Part shown: in pieces, positions 1 through 11,899 of the stretch | Numbering within the stretch: position 1 is the first letter of the stretch | Layout: every line of letters starts with the position of its first letter | Position numbers and translations under genes: made by a program | The notes under the pieces: model-generated | Databases searched by the model: none | Told to the model about the DNA's origin: nothing | Seen by the model: the letters and a program-made list of their open reading frames with translations, nothing else | NCBI RefSeq assembly: GCF_040115645.1 | Contig: NC_089567.1 | Location: 1,364,001-1,428,000, forward strand | Length of the DNA: 64,000 bases | Direction of reading: 5' to 3' | DNA from: Euwallacea fornicatus | Lineage: Eukaryota; Arthropoda; Insecta; Coleoptera; Curculionidae

Positions 1-83
1 ATCAACAGAACTAATTTAGTTTTTTCGATGATTAAAGTTTTAAAAACTAAAAACAAGAAAAAAGTTGGTGTCATGAAACCTTG

Positions 84-1178
84 TACAGGGTGTTCCATTT
101 TTGACGGGATTACTGAGAAACTTCGTTTAGGAATTAAGATGCTTAGAAAAAAGAATATGCTCAAAATACTGTGCTACTTTTTCGAGAAATAAATTATGAC
201 GTGAACGATTTTTTTGTTTTTTGTAATATAGAGTGAAATTGAAATTGATACGTTTTGGCACCCCTTCTGAAACTATTTTTATTTAAAAGAACTTTGTAAT
301 TTTGAAAAAATATTTTCATAGATTTTTTTGAAATAAAGTTCAGTAGTAATATAAGGTTTCTTATTCATCGAACCATTTTAGAGATTTATGTGGACCAACT
401 TACCTTTTTTTATGTTTTTTTCCTCTTGACCGTTTTTCAGTAATATGTGACCCTATAGGGAAGCATTCCGAAATACACTCAAAATTATAACTTCAATCAT
501 GAAACAAACATTTTTTAATGACTCATGACAAAATATGTCTTAGCCATCTGCAGTTAAAAGCTATTTTAATAGTAAATACTTTAAAAAAAATAAAACAAAA
601 CTCTGGGATATATTAGGAGCAAATGGTGGATTTTTTGAACAACTGTAATAAAGTAAAACTTATTATTATTATCTCCGTTTGTGTGTAATCAATTTAGATA
701 GGGGCATTATTAGTAATTAATAGTTTTTTTCGGTATTTTACGTGCATTTGTGAATGCTTCCCGATAGTGTCGTATATTGTTGAAAAGCTTTCAAAGCGGA
801 GACATACACATCACACATAGATTAAACAAAAATTAGGGTGTTCTATTAAAAAAAAAAACAAGTTTAGTCTATATCCCAAAAAGGGTTAGATGAATTAGAA
901 ATCTTATATTACCACTGATTTTTACGTAGAAAAATCTACGGGAATGCATTTTCAAAATTACAAAGTCCTTTTAAATAAAAGAGTTTGGGAAGGAGTTTCA
1001 AAATACAATAACCTCAATTTCACTCTGTATTGCAGAAGCAAAGAAATTTATGAAAAAACTGTTCACGCCATGATTTATTACTTGAAAAAGTAGCAAAGAA
1101 CGGCATAAAGCATTTTTGAGTTTTCTTATTTCTAAGCAAGATTTCTTAATAATCTCATGAAAAATGAGACACGCTATA
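84..1178. mobile_element. MITE with ~290-bp inverted arms
   Basis: The left end reads TACAGGGTGTTCC at 84. The right end, read in reverse from 1178, is TATAGCGTGTCTC. The arms pair imperfectly but continuously, about 84-370 against 885-1178. A second end-like motif lies inside each arm: TAGAGTG at 229 and CTCTGTA ending at 1029, about 145-149 bp from each terminus. No transposase coding is visible in the centre (370-885), so this is a non-autonomous Tc1/mariner-type element. The short ORFs inside fall in the arms and are not genes. Confidence 0.8.
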
Positions 1179-1761
1179 CATAAAGAAAAACACCAATTGT
1201 GCAAACGTTAAAACTCTCGACGATGATCTATATAAAATGTACTTCTATGTATGTACTACAATAAGTTTTCTCCTCTTCCCATGGTAATAGTTGAATCTTT
1301 TACTTGTTGCACGCAATGTGTTACCAGAATGAACATAACATTGATAATGAACTTGCCAAGAATGTCACGAAAAACAACCATATTTTCCACGTTTCTCTAT
1401 CCCTTCACAATTAATTTCATGAACTGCATTCTCCACCCTGCCAGGTTTCTTTCTTTACAGGGTTGGTGAGAAAAATGGGTGGTAACAAGGCAAAAAAAAG
1501 CACCGACGCCACTTGAACCACAATTACTAAATATTGTTCACTTTTAAGTTATAAATTTTCAGAAATGTTCCGAGAATGGAGAGTGACCTTTCATTAACGT
1601 CCTTCCAGTTTCTGGAAGGACAGAAGTATTCGAAGAACGGTAAAATGGTAATGGTAAAGGGAGAATCCGAATTATCTATAAAGCTCACTGCAGTAAGAAC
1701 AAAGAGATAACCTTATGATCGGGCTTCACCCTATATATTTTTCTTCAATCAATACATGTTA
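1179..1761. other. unassigned AT-rich spacer
   Basis: I see no gene, repeat or transposon end here. A 72-codon ORF at 1251-1469 has no recognisable domain and no splice context. Confidence 0.4.
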
Positions 1762-3027
1762 TACAAGGTATCCATTTAACAGTGCCTCGGACTGTTATGA
1801 GTTTTTTGTGATTTCATAAAAAAAACAATTACGAGGATGTATATGAGATTATTGAAGATCCATTTTAAAATTAGCGGCAACCCTACAGGGTGTCCAAAAA
1901 TGCGGGGTGACATAAAGTGCAATTTTTTTTAATGGAACCATCCGCATTTTTTTCACGTAATAGAATCCTCTCTTAATTCTGTGTTAGTTCCTCGATTTTT
2001 TTAATCCTCGGATGCAGTGACTCGGAGCTATGACGTTTTCAAAGAAATTTTAGACGTAAAAGAATTAATAACGTAGTTACCTTAAGTTAGATTTTGATTA
2101 TTTCAAGATGAATTCTGATGTAAGATCCTCTTAGCAGGTGCTAATAGTAATTTAGCCAAAAATGCATACAAGGTGTTCACAATAACGACTTCAGTTTTGA
2201 CCGTTTCAATTTTCTCGATTTTTTAAAATAGGATGGTGCATTTTTTATGACGTAATACGAAAGAATGTTCAAATTTCTTTATTTTAGTATAAAATAATGT
2301 CATATTTATGTTAAGAGTTAATGGAATTATTTATTATTCCAGGAAAACCTGCGTTCATGGCTAAGTGTCTGAGTGTTTAGCAACTTATTTATGGTTTTTT
2401 TCTTCGAAGGCTGTTTATTTTAAAATTGGTCATCGAAATGGAGTATACTCAGCAAGAACTTATTAGTATGATTTATGTAATTGGTTCGGGTGATAGAAAT
2501 TGTTTATCAGCATCTCGGGTTTATGCGCAACGATTTCCCAATAGAGGATATCGTGATGTAAGGACCCTAGAAAGTCTAAAAGAACGTTTCGAACGGAAAG
2601 GAAGTGTTAGTTATGAAAAGAAAAGTCGAAATAAGACGATCTTATTAGAAGAAAATGAACTGGACGTCACTTGATCAGTAGTAGAAGTCCCATTCATTAA
2701 CGTGAGAGAAATTAGTCAGGAACTCCAAATAGGAAAGTCGTCAGTTGCAAACTGTTTCAACGTCATTAAGTCCCATCCATATCATTTCTAACTACATCAA
2801 CAATTATCTGATGGTGATTTTATTGCTAAAATTCATTTTTGCCAGTGGATGCTGCAACAAAACAACAGGGAGAACTTCTTAAAATTAATTCTTTTTACTG
2901 ATGAATGCCCCTTCCATCGGAATGGATTTGTTAATAGGCACAACTTTTACTATTATGGAAGAGAAAGTTCCCATACTATTCAAATAAATACTTTTCAACA
3001 GAATTGGAGTTTAAATGTTTGGGCAGG

Positions 3028-3135
3028 CAGCATATAGTTATAATCTCTAATAAATAGCATACAGGCTGTAATAGTGGGCGGAAAGACCAAGAGGGTCAAT
3101 AGCCCATTTCTTCTTTGTTTTTGAAGAAATAAATG

Positions 3136-3167
<32 letters not shown>
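3028..3167 (+). mobile_element. short retroposed insert with (TA)n tail
   Basis: The 13-bp sequence ATGTTTGGGCAGG occurs at 3015-3027 and again at 3168-3180. Removing the 140 bp between them restores the transposase reading (VWAG followed by IIEN). The insert ends in AATAAATGTTA followed by (TA)n. A target-site duplication of this length with a 3' simple-repeat tail is typical of target-primed retroposition, so this is probably a SINE or a 5'-truncated LINE end. I do not recognise the family. Confidence 0.75.

Positions 3168-3169
<2 letters not shown>
3137..3169. repeat. (TA)n microsatellite
   Basis: Uninterrupted TA dinucleotides form the tail of the retroposed insert. Confidence 0.95.
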
Positions 3170-3172
<3 letters not shown>

Positions 3173-3708
3173 TGGGCAGGAATAATTGAGAATTACGTCG
3201 GTAGACCATATTTTTTTGAAGGACGAATGATTGGAGATGTTTTTTTAAATTTTTTAAACGAAGATCTTTCGCCTCTATTAGATCATATCTCGGAACACGT
3301 AAAAGATGAAATGTGGTTTCGATTAGATGGACCTCCATCTCATTTCACTTTACGTGTTCGAGAACACCTTTCAATGAATTTCCTGAAAAATGGATTGGTA
3401 GTTAAGGTTTGTAATAACAACACAGGCTTAGGATGTTGATAATGATATTATTAAATTCTATTCGGCTCAGTTGCATGGCCACGAACGAGTCCCGACTCGA
3501 CCCTTTTGAGCTAGTTCTCTTGGGGCAACGTGAATTCAGATCTTTACAGAACACCATTAACAACGCGTGAAAATGTGAAATTGACGATTCGAGAATCATT
3601 TCAGAGCATTTCTGCGGAAATGCTTTCCAATACCAAAAGATCTGTTTTCTTGAGAGTTGCAGCATGTTTGGAAAATGGCGGAAGACATTTTGAACAACTG
3701 TTGCCCTA

Positions 3709-3993
3709 ATTATCCTTAAAATATTCTACCCTAATGCTTGGGTTTTCTACTACTGATAAGGTGATGTTCGATTAATTTTCTTTTAGTGAAATCGTCAAGT
3801 TTTGACTTTTCTTTTGATAATTAACACTTCCTGTACATTCAAAATGCGCCTTTAGACTTTCAAGGCTCCTTACATCAGGATGTCTTCTATTAGGAAATTG
3901 TTGCGCTTAAGTCCGATATATTAATAAACAATTTCTATCACCTGAACCAATTACTTGAATCATACTAATAAGTTCTTGCTGAGTATACTCCAT
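3709..3993 (-). pseudogene. inverted duplicate of transposase N-terminus
   Basis: Read on the minus strand from ATG 3993, this repeats the start of the transposase at 2435. The opening MEYTQQELISMI is identical, followed by an in-frame stop after IYRT, then a recognisable copy up to 'VVENPSIRVE'. It stops abruptly where it meets the C-terminus of the plus-strand transposase. It is part of the long inverted arm and cannot encode a whole protein. Confidence 0.85.
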
Positions 3994-4764
3994 CTCGTTA
4001 GTCATTTTAAAATAAACAGATTTCGAAGAAACAAAAACCCTAAATAAGCTGTTAAACACTCACGAGCTTACCATGAATGCAGGTTTTCCTGGAATATTTT
4101 ATAATTCCATTAACACTTAAAATAAATGTGACGTTATTTTATTCCAAAATTAAGAAAATTGAATGTTCCTTCGTTCTATGCCATAAAAAATACACCATCC
4201 GATTTGAAAAATTCAAGAAAATTGAAGTTGTAAAAGAAGTTGTAGCTTCGAGTCGGTGCATCCGAGGGTAAAAAAAATCTAGGAACTAATACAGGTCGAA
4301 GAGAGAATTTTATCATTTGAAAAAAATGTTGGTAAACCCATTTAAAAAAATTAAACTTTATGTCGTTCCGCTTTTTTGGGACATCCTGTAGGGTTGTCGC
4401 TAATTTTAAAATGTACCTTCATTAGCTTGATATACATCCCTATAATTGATTTTTTAATGAAATCACAAATAAACTCATAGAGGTTCTAAGGGCTGTTAAA
4501 TGGACACTCTGTAAAAATCAAGTAAAATAATGTGAAATTTAGGAGTACTATGATAACCCAATGAAAACTCTCAATAACCCCAATCTACATTATTTACTGG
4601 GGACTGCTGTAATTTTCACGCTGATAGTGCAATCAACGAATGACTAAAAACAGCTGCGGGAGGACTCACCTCGTAATTTATAATTATTTTCGTCTGGGGC
4701 TTTTATGGTGTAAAAATAACTTTTTGCTCGTTTTTCATAACATGCAAATCTGGGTGACAATCCT

Positions 4765-5007
4765 CTATACCATGTGAAAACCTTCACTTTCGTAAGCAGT
4801 TGGTGATCCCCTGAAATTGGAGGGAATGCTCAGGTAGATATCCTCCATAGATTTGTATAATTTTGTTTGGGATATTGTCCATGCTAGTGACTTTCTTGTT
4901 TTTAACCCCAATAATGCAGTTTCCAATTCATCCCCTGTGAATATCGTAGTGTCAATTTGGAGCCAATCACATCTCCACACAATTGTTTCCATTTGAGGGA
5001 ATAACTG
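4765..5007 (-). pseudogene. R1/Jockey-like LINE reverse transcriptase fragment
   Basis: Minus-strand translation gives 'IAQLFPQMETIVWRCDW', then 'FTGDELETALLGLKTRKSLA', then ISQTKLYK. This matches the segment of R1/Jockey-type LINE polymerases just upstream of the RT core: LFP, then F(T)xxELxxAixxLKxxKSPGPDGI, then a K. The PGPDGI core is lost through a small deletion. Nothing of the endonuclease or of the catalytic YADD box is present, so it is a short internal scrap. The ORF ends at 4765. Confidence 0.55.
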
Positions 5008-5226
5008 TGCAATCTGCTATACCAGGAATCTTCGCATTAGTTCTTTCTCCATTATAAAGGGCGTGGTTTCGCCCAATCCGTGGGACTGCTGCATACTGCT
5101 AAGCATTTTTCAAGTTGTCTTTTCTCCATTAGGCCAGAAATAATAACATACGACATTCGTATTCAGCTTTACACTTAGAAAGAAAAATTGAATCAAACAT
5201 GAACTAATATAGGCTAACCTGACTTA

Positions 5227-7096
5227 TACACGTTTACAACTTTTATTAACCTGATATTTCTTGAAAACACCGGAACATATATGATTTTATTAAAAAAATA
5301 AAGTTAAAACATTATTTTTGACGTTCAAATTTTTTAACCCTATCCGGCTACCCCTACTAACTTTTCATTTGATTGAAAGGTGCTTACTGTAGTATATTAA
5401 ATGAAAGGTGATGCAATCAGGGATGTAACTATATACTCAGAATTAAAATTGGATCCACAGTTTAGTTAAGATATTAAATTATTATATACAAAATAATGTA
5501 ACTCACTTTTACATCAAACAAAAATGAAATTACTACAATAGCTGCTCGAACTGGGCTCCAGTAACAATTTGGCAATGATTCAGCCGTTTCTCGAACTCTT
5601 TTATACAATTACTGAGTGTTGCTTCTGCTATTAATTCTAATTGTGTTCGAATTCTAAGACATAAATTATCTAAATTGTGTGGAGTATTTTTGTAAATAAA
5701 ATCTTTTAGGTAACCCCACAAAAAAAATCGAGGGGCGTAAGATCTGGTGATCTCGGCGGCCATTCTCTTGCGCCTCTTTTAGCGATTCATCTCCTAGGGA
5801 AAGTCTCATCAAGATACTCTCTCACGGCCATAGCATAATGTGGTTGTGCATAATCTTATTCGAACCATATAATATTTGCTATTTTTATCGGAATTTTTCT
5901 AAGAAAAATTGCGGCGATTGATGAAACTCTTTCGTTTTGCAATAAATGTAAGTATGATGCGTTGTTTAGGTTTCCCTTTATAAAAAATGGACCGGTGGTC
6001 GATTATGCCCATCCATACATTAAGTTTTTACAGATGTTGTGTATGCAGTCTGCATTCAATGAGGATTGTCTATAGCGACAATTATGTTGATGAAGCGATT
6101 CATTTAAGTGAAACGTTGTTTCATCCGAAAGTAAAATTTTAGAGAAGAACCATTTATTCCAAATACTTTTTTCTTGCATGAATTGATAAAATTCCGTCCT
6201 GTGATCAAAATTTTCAATCGTCAGGTCTTGGCCGAGAGAACTTTATATGGATGAAATTTTTATTGTTTTAAAAGATTCCTTACTGATTTTGCAGATATAT
6301 CAATTTCATCGGCAAGCTTGCTGGCATTCTATATCAGTTATTCAGGTTTTCGTGGATAGATCAAAAAATGTCCAGTATTCTATCCAGACTAGTTGCTGTT
6401 CGAGCTCTCCCAAATTTTGGAGCAGGTTTCGCATGTATAGGTTGTTGGAATTTTTAAAAATTAATTCTATCGATTACATTTCTCTCAATATGGTCATTAT
6501 GGATATTTCTCATTAAATATGAGACATCCCTCTTCATAAGTTCATTTGCTATTTTCAACTACTCAAAAGTTTTAAATTTCAATCTGTACGTCTCAGAAAG
6601 ACGATCCTTTTTTTGGATATTCTAACAGTAGCAATTACCTAAAAACTAAATTCAACTACTAATGAATTCTATGAAAATCAAAATGTTTTGTATCCAAAAA
6701 ATTATTCATATTGAAAACGATTTGGAGTTTCTGCATATTATTGTCATTTTTTCATTCTCTTTCAAGGTAAATTAAGAATAAAATGTCTATCTAGAAAGCA
6801 AAGATTAAAATTTTTAATATTAGTTCTATTTTTTTCAGGACACTACATCTGATTTTACTTTTTAATATGCCGTTGTATCTTTTATGAATCACCTTTCATT
6901 TGATATACTACAACGGATAGTTTTCCATTTGGAAATAAAAAGTTAGCAAGGGAGCTGGATAGGGTTGGAAAATATGAACACTGAAAATAACGCTTTAAAT
7001 GCCGTTTTTTAAATAAAATGATATGGATTTGTCCATTTTTTATTTCGGATTCATGAAAGTTACGGATGTGTTGCAATACTTTTTAAAAGCACTGTA
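5227..7096. mobile_element. DD41D transposon with long degenerate TIRs
   Basis: Ends are TACACG at 5227 and CACTGTA ending at 7096, each flanked by TA (5225-5226 and 7097-7098), the expected target duplication. The arms pair imperfectly for about 220 bp, for example TGTAGTATATTAAATGAAAG near 5390 against its reverse complement near 6900. The transposase relic inside reads on the minus strand. I see no clear second end-motif ~110 bp in. Confidence 0.75.
5533..6440 (-). pseudogene. DD41D transposase relic
   Basis: In order on the minus strand I read: an HTH-like segment (ADEIDISAKSVRNLLK) and FHPY; LLSDETTFHLN with the first acidic residue; HNCRYRQSS; TGPFFIKGNLNNASYLHLLQ; WFE*DYAQPHYAMAVREYL with the second D; then WPPRSPDLTPLDFF with the third. 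From the D of DYAQPH to the D of PLDFF there are exactly 41 residues, which places it in the DD41D (rosa/Visitor-type) group of Tc1/mariner elements. Defects include several in-frame stops and one missing T in the homopolymer coding DFFLWG (eight T where nine are needed). The C-terminus ends GAQFEQLL at 5533. It is dead. Confidence 0.9.
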
Positions 7097-8779
7097 TAAG
7101 GTCTATGTCAGCTCCATATGGATGCTAAACCGCCCAGTGAACGTCTCAGGCGTGCTACAACTCCCGCCTAGTTCATTCAGGACTTATTCATAGCAAAAAT
7201 TAATGAATAATTCGTTTTAATCTCGGTCGCCAGACACAGCAGAATATCAGAGACATAATAATTATCATTATTATCAGAGAGTTTGTATTTCCTCCCATAC
7301 TGTTTCAACAATAGGTGAGGAGTTGTTTCTGTCGCTGCTATTCCACCAAAGTCCTTTTTTAAATTGTGTGCTTTGGGCTATTGATTCAGGCAATTCCCAT
7401 CATTTGAAGCTTATAAATTAGTAAAGTAATTATTGAAATTTTATCACGTTTAATTATCATCCAGTGTTTTTCTCGGGTGTAATCTGTAAAAAGGTCTGTT
7501 CCGGGGATCTGTTTTCCACCCAAAATTTATGTCGGTTGGGAACACAAACAAATTCAACTTCTGTATTTTACTGTAACAGTCTCGGCTGATAATTGCGTAA
7601 AACTTTTATAGTCCAAACTTAAAACTATGCATCAAATAGATTACAAACATCTGGGCGTTATCGCGCTCAAGTGCCGCTATTGTACTTTCTATAATTGCCA
7701 TAAATTCGCTAGCAAAACTGCACCTTTAAGGAAATGGAATACAGAAACTGAGTACATTTTAATAAAGGAATACACTTTACGGAAAAGTTATGTCCGAAAG
7801 CTTTTAAGCCGCTTTTCTATTGTAAAGAAAAGTGTTTCATTCTCCATGGGGACAATCTTTTGCATGATTTGATGTCGCCACCGAGGGAACGACGTTTCAA
7901 GTTAAAAACCCTATTGTGTCTATTATGGTAAAAGACTTTAACCTCAAGATAGACATTTTGTGGGGCTTTGTTGTGGAGAGTATTGACAATCCATTACCCT
8001 AACGACTTTCTATAAAGGGCGCGGAGAGGCATCGAGGAATCCGACATTAAAAGATAATCTAAATTTTAAACGACATGCTGTTTTTACGTGGTTAATCTCC
8101 ATTCTGATGTAATCGAAAAGAGGTAAAAATTACCGAAAGTTTAATTTCAAAACTTGTCTGTTTTCGGTATAAAAGGACCGAGTTGGTTAACCCTTTTATT
8201 AACTTTTGAAAGCGAACGAAGCATAAATGAGCGAATGGTGGCTCGATTTCCAATTCTGTTTGAGGCATGTTTGTATACCTTGTTTTTGTGTAGGAAATTG
8301 GAATTATAGTCGAATACCTACTTTGAAAATCATATTAAATTTCCTCCAGGGAAGTTGGGTGCGATTTTCAAAGGAGGCGCCACTGTCAGTTTGAAAACTT
8401 TTTCCGTATCTCTGAGCGTTTTCGAGACAAAAATTTAAACGCTGTTCTGAAATTATATAAATTTAAAAGCCAAATTTAACAATGATCCAATAAGCCGCGA
8501 CTGTAATATGAAATTTTTGTTTTGCTTTGTTAATTCTTCCTTTATACCTTCATTTTTTTTACATCTTATTGTGAAAATAAATAAAGAAGAAATAGAAGAA
8601 TTCTTGAAGCTTCACCATCCTACAGATAGATAGCGAAGTCTTCGAAGAAAGGTGTTTATGAATTTTTTTGCTCAAAAGAAATAATGCGATGCCATTATGA
8701 AACACTCTGTATAATCTGGTGAATAAGCTTAGTTTTTATGTAAAATTTAGTAAAATAACTAGATTATTAATTCTCGTAC
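7097..8779. other. unassigned stretch with one orphan transposon end
   Basis: No coding region is supported; the 81-codon ORF at 7627-7872 shows no domain. An orphan end-like motif (AAACACTCTGTATA, 8701-8714) has no visible partner. Confidence 0.4.
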
Positions 8780-9016
8780 TGTTTTTTTTTGTGCGAAGGG
8801 GTGGAAATCTTCTTAAGCCACCCGGCTTCAATATGCAGCTAGGTAATGTAGGATTCGATCGACTATTACATCATCCGCCTACCCACTTAAACCACCTTTC
8901 CTATTTGACTCCGGTATTGCCTTTCAGCATTCCTTTAAGGCGTCTTCTCTCCCTCTTTGCGGACTAGGCACCGCATAAGTCGCTCGCTAGTTCCGCACTA
9001 TTCTCTTTTTTCGTTT

Positions 9017-9062
<46 letters not shown>

Positions 9063-9815
9063 GGCCCACATTATCTTTTCTACTGTTCTTTCAAACGCCA
9101 TCCACTTCACCTGTGTTCACCAATTCACGTCCGATCATCCTTCAGTCTAAGTTTAGTCCGATCTCCCTGGTCTTCGCACGATACTCCACCTCTTCTAACA
9201 CTTCCACAGCGTGCGCTCCGAGTTACCCGACGCGCCCTCTGCTTCGTCCCCGCAGGACCAGCAGTAGTTACTTTCTTCCACTTCAATTCTTCGCAGATTT
9301 TTATCGAACCTATTTTTATCGTGCCCCGTAAATACCTGTGACGACGCATATCTCGGCCTCGTCCACTTGCTCTGGAACCACCGCTTTACTCTGGGTACAA
9401 ACACTTCATTCAATCCTCATACTTTGTCCACTCTTTTTTCCACTCGTTAATCACCCACTCTCTCTCCTCACTCTTGCCTTTTTTACCGCGCTCCCACACT
9501 ATTCTTCTCTTTACTATCCGTTGTTTCACTGGTGGTAGCCTGGCCACCACCAACTTAACCGCACCCGGAGATGTTCTGTATGCACACGTCACCCTGATTG
9601 CGAGCAATCTATTCGCTCGTTCCAAGATGGCGTCGTACTGTCGGTACGCCAACCGGAACCGCGTGTAGCAAGGCCGACGCCGCCGTCGTCACTAGCAACC
9701 GCCTCCTTTTAAACCCTAGTCCGTTCACTTTGGGCAGGATTCCCTCAAGTTTTCCTTTCAAATAAATTCCCTCAAATAAAAATAAAGACATTTTTTTATA
9801 GAAGTATTTGGTCAT
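8780..9815 (-). pseudogene. R1-clade LINE, 3' part of polymerase ORF
   Basis: Three minus-strand frames chain into one recognisable C-terminal half of an R1-type ORF2 protein. Near 9760-9680 lies 'GILPKVNGLGFKRRRLL' then SALLHAVPV, matching the post-RT thumb (LmPnxgG..krRLL..v..SxLLYAAPVW). Near 9640-9560 lies RANRLLAIRVTCAYRTSPGA, matching qR.l.LRi..aYRTvS. Near 9400-9190 lies VFTGHDKNRFDKNLRRIEVE followed by CWSCGDE and a later C, the terminal cysteine motif. It then reads WMAFERTVEKIMWAKKERER into a long GA run. The 3' flank contains GGTTTAAGTGGGTA (about 8890), resembling R1-clade 3' UTRs. It is 5'-truncated at about 9800 and has frameshifts and stops. This explains the GC-rich ORFs here on both strands. 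Confidence 0.85.
9018..9057. repeat. (CT)n microsatellite inside LINE coding tail
   Basis: About 20 CT units. On the minus strand they encode alternating Arg-Glu that extends the KKERER end of the R1-like ORF. Confidence 0.95.
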
Positions 9816-11899
9816 ATAACGGATTTATGTATGTTGAACCTACACCTAAATATTTATAACTATTAAAAATTTAATTATATTCACTTTTCAAAAGTTGGTC
9901 TACATTTTCTCACTACGTATTTATAGTTGTTATGGCTCACAAATTCGGCTTTAGCAACCGCATTTACCACAATTAATTTCTCAAGGTTATCATAAATATC
10001 TACACTAATTGCCTTTATCAAAAATGTCCACTGTCAGATTTTGACAGATGTTAAACTAAAAAAATATGAAAATGTGTAAAATGTTTTGATACGTGTCAAA
10101 ATTCTATAATTTTTTGATATCTGTCAAATTTTCTATCAGATTTGTCTAAGTATTTAATGCCACGTAGCATTGACCACTTGATTCCTCATGAAAAATTTTA
10201 ATATTTGCAAAATTGCTCATTAAAAAAAGAAAATGTTACTCGTACAAATGTTTTAGTATTTAGCTATAGAATAGTGATTATTAGCGTCCTCCATTAATTG
10301 TTTTTTTGCGGAGTAAAACTAGTGAAACTTTGGTGGAATGAAAAAGCTTAAAGCGTTCTATAAACAACGCTGTCCGTATTTAATTTGCTTTCCAAATCTG
10401 AATTATGAGACTCATAGCGGACAACATTTCAGTGACTCGATTATAATCCGCAGATTGATTGGCTGACTGGCGAACTGGCCGACTTGCTTTAGCAGCTCGA
10501 ATTAGTCCATTTCCAATGAGTTTTCGGTATGTATACCATGCACATACGGCATCGCACCATACACAGAGTGAAGAGCCACTTCTGGTCGTTGAGGAATCTG
10601 AATAACCGAAGGCGAAAATGAGCAAAAAATATAGTTAACTAGGGCTTTAACGAATTCTGGCCTACGGGCTATTGCATATTCTTCAACTGAGATTTATACA
10701 CGTTCATGCTGAACGTGGGATCATAATCAGGTGCAGTGCCGGTATCATTAGCTCACGCTTAGCTGCCGGTATAATGGTAATATAGGTACCACTCGGCTGA
10801 CAGCAACTACACAGTAGCGGATCTTTTAACACTAATTAATATTGGGTGTTCGACATTAGAAAACTGAGAAGAGGGGATAGAGAGAGTATCCAGAGAATAG
10901 GAAATCTTCAGCTAAGAATTCCCTCAAGACCCCCGAGACCCAAGAGGGGGCGACGGAATGAAGAAAAGGAGCTTGAACGGAAAGAAAATGAAAATAAGTA
11001 CTAACATGAGTGTGGGATATATTAGTGACCATCAAACGAGGGCTTCTAGGAGCAATGTGCTAAAGTGAAAGGATAACTACAATTTTCAAAAAAGGGCTTT
11101 ATGGCGAATGTGACAAAAGAATACTGCATGTTTAACTGATGGTAATTTATCTTTTAAATGAGCGACGATTGAAGATCTATTCTTTCTGAAAATTACTTGT
11201 CAATTTGAGGAAAGAATGAGAATAAATTTGATGATCATGGGTATCAAAGGTTAGGTTGCTTGAATCGTTACGAACTGAAGCTGTAAGGGTGAATAAAATT
11301 TTTTCAATTTATATGAGGAGTAATGATGTATTCGCAAGTAAGTTCCTTTCAAAGCTACACGTTTATTTTGTTACAAACAAAAAACCTATAATTCGGTTTG
11401 TGCCAAAATCTCAAGATAAGTTTCATAACTTTTATGAAAACATTGTGGATTAAATCCATTCTTGGTATTGAAATCGAGAAAGTCGATATGTAATTGGATA
11501 ACTATTCACAATCTAATCAATCCGCTATTTCTGTTACATCGATTCAAGACAGTTTATTTATCTGGCAAGTTTGGCAGCATATGATAATATGACCGTATTG
11601 GGACTGAGATCTTATTTTTAGCTCTTCAAGACAGATATTTATCCAGAATTCTGAGCGGTGTAAATAGAGACCGTACTGACCTCAATAGATGAAAAATAAA
11701 CTGCTCCACACTAGCTAGGGATATTAGTATATTTCGAATGCTGCTTGAAGCGAGCAATAGGAACTTTTTTTGTAATCCTTACCAAAAAATACGTAAAAAA
11801 TGTTGTTGATGATAGTTTTGAATTTAATTAAAAAACTAAAAAAAACAATAAAGAATTTTTACAAAAGCAACAATAATATAAAACCTACATCTTGAACAT
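9816..11899. other. unassigned stretch
   Basis: No supported gene. TGTCA-containing words cluster at 10030-10140 (several copies of TGTCAAA/TGACA). A perfect 8-bp hairpin CACGTTCA-TGC-TGAACGTG lies near 10699-10717. The 81-codon minus-strand ORF at 10380-10625 shows no recognisable domain. Confidence 0.4.

Larger units (their letters stand above)
2435..3709 (+). pseudogene. DD41D transposase relic (Tc1/mariner superfamily)
   Basis: The reading starts at ATG 2435 (MEYTQQELISM). It has a helix-turn-helix N-terminus with the family's 'YAQRFPNR' pattern, then a TGA at 2672. It continues in frame as a second HTH (ISQELQIGKSSVA), then ILFTDE with the first catalytic D (about 2896-2904), VNRHN, and VWAG, where a 140-bp insert interrupts the codons. 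It resumes as VWAGIIENYVGRPYFFEGRM and WFRLDGPPSHF, which holds the second catalytic D. The segment carrying the third D is degraded (SPDSTLLS around 3495). The C-terminus is recognisable to GGRHFEQLL near 3705. Several stops and frameshifts make it non-functional. Identification rests on the order of these motifs, matching the better-preserved copy at 5533-6440. Confidence 0.85.
1762..4513. mobile_element. palindromic DD41D transposon with two-tier ends
   Basis: Outer ends are TACAAGGTATCC at 1762 and GGACACTCTGTA ending at 4513. Inner ends TACAGGGTGTCC at 1884 and GGACATCCTGTA ending at 4390 lie 122-123 bp further in. The left arm, including the 5' leader and first ~95 transposase codons, is repeated in inverted orientation at 3709-4513. 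The element therefore has two 5' ends facing outward and no ordinary 3' end. The right arm lacks roughly 150 bp of leader that the left arm has. A sister copy with the same design lies at 55887-57446. Confidence 0.85.

Noticed and set aside
8957..9341. Two long plus-strand ORFs rich in Ser/Leu
   Set aside because: They are antisense to the R1-type polymerase and include the CT repeat; the minus strand gives recognisable motifs.
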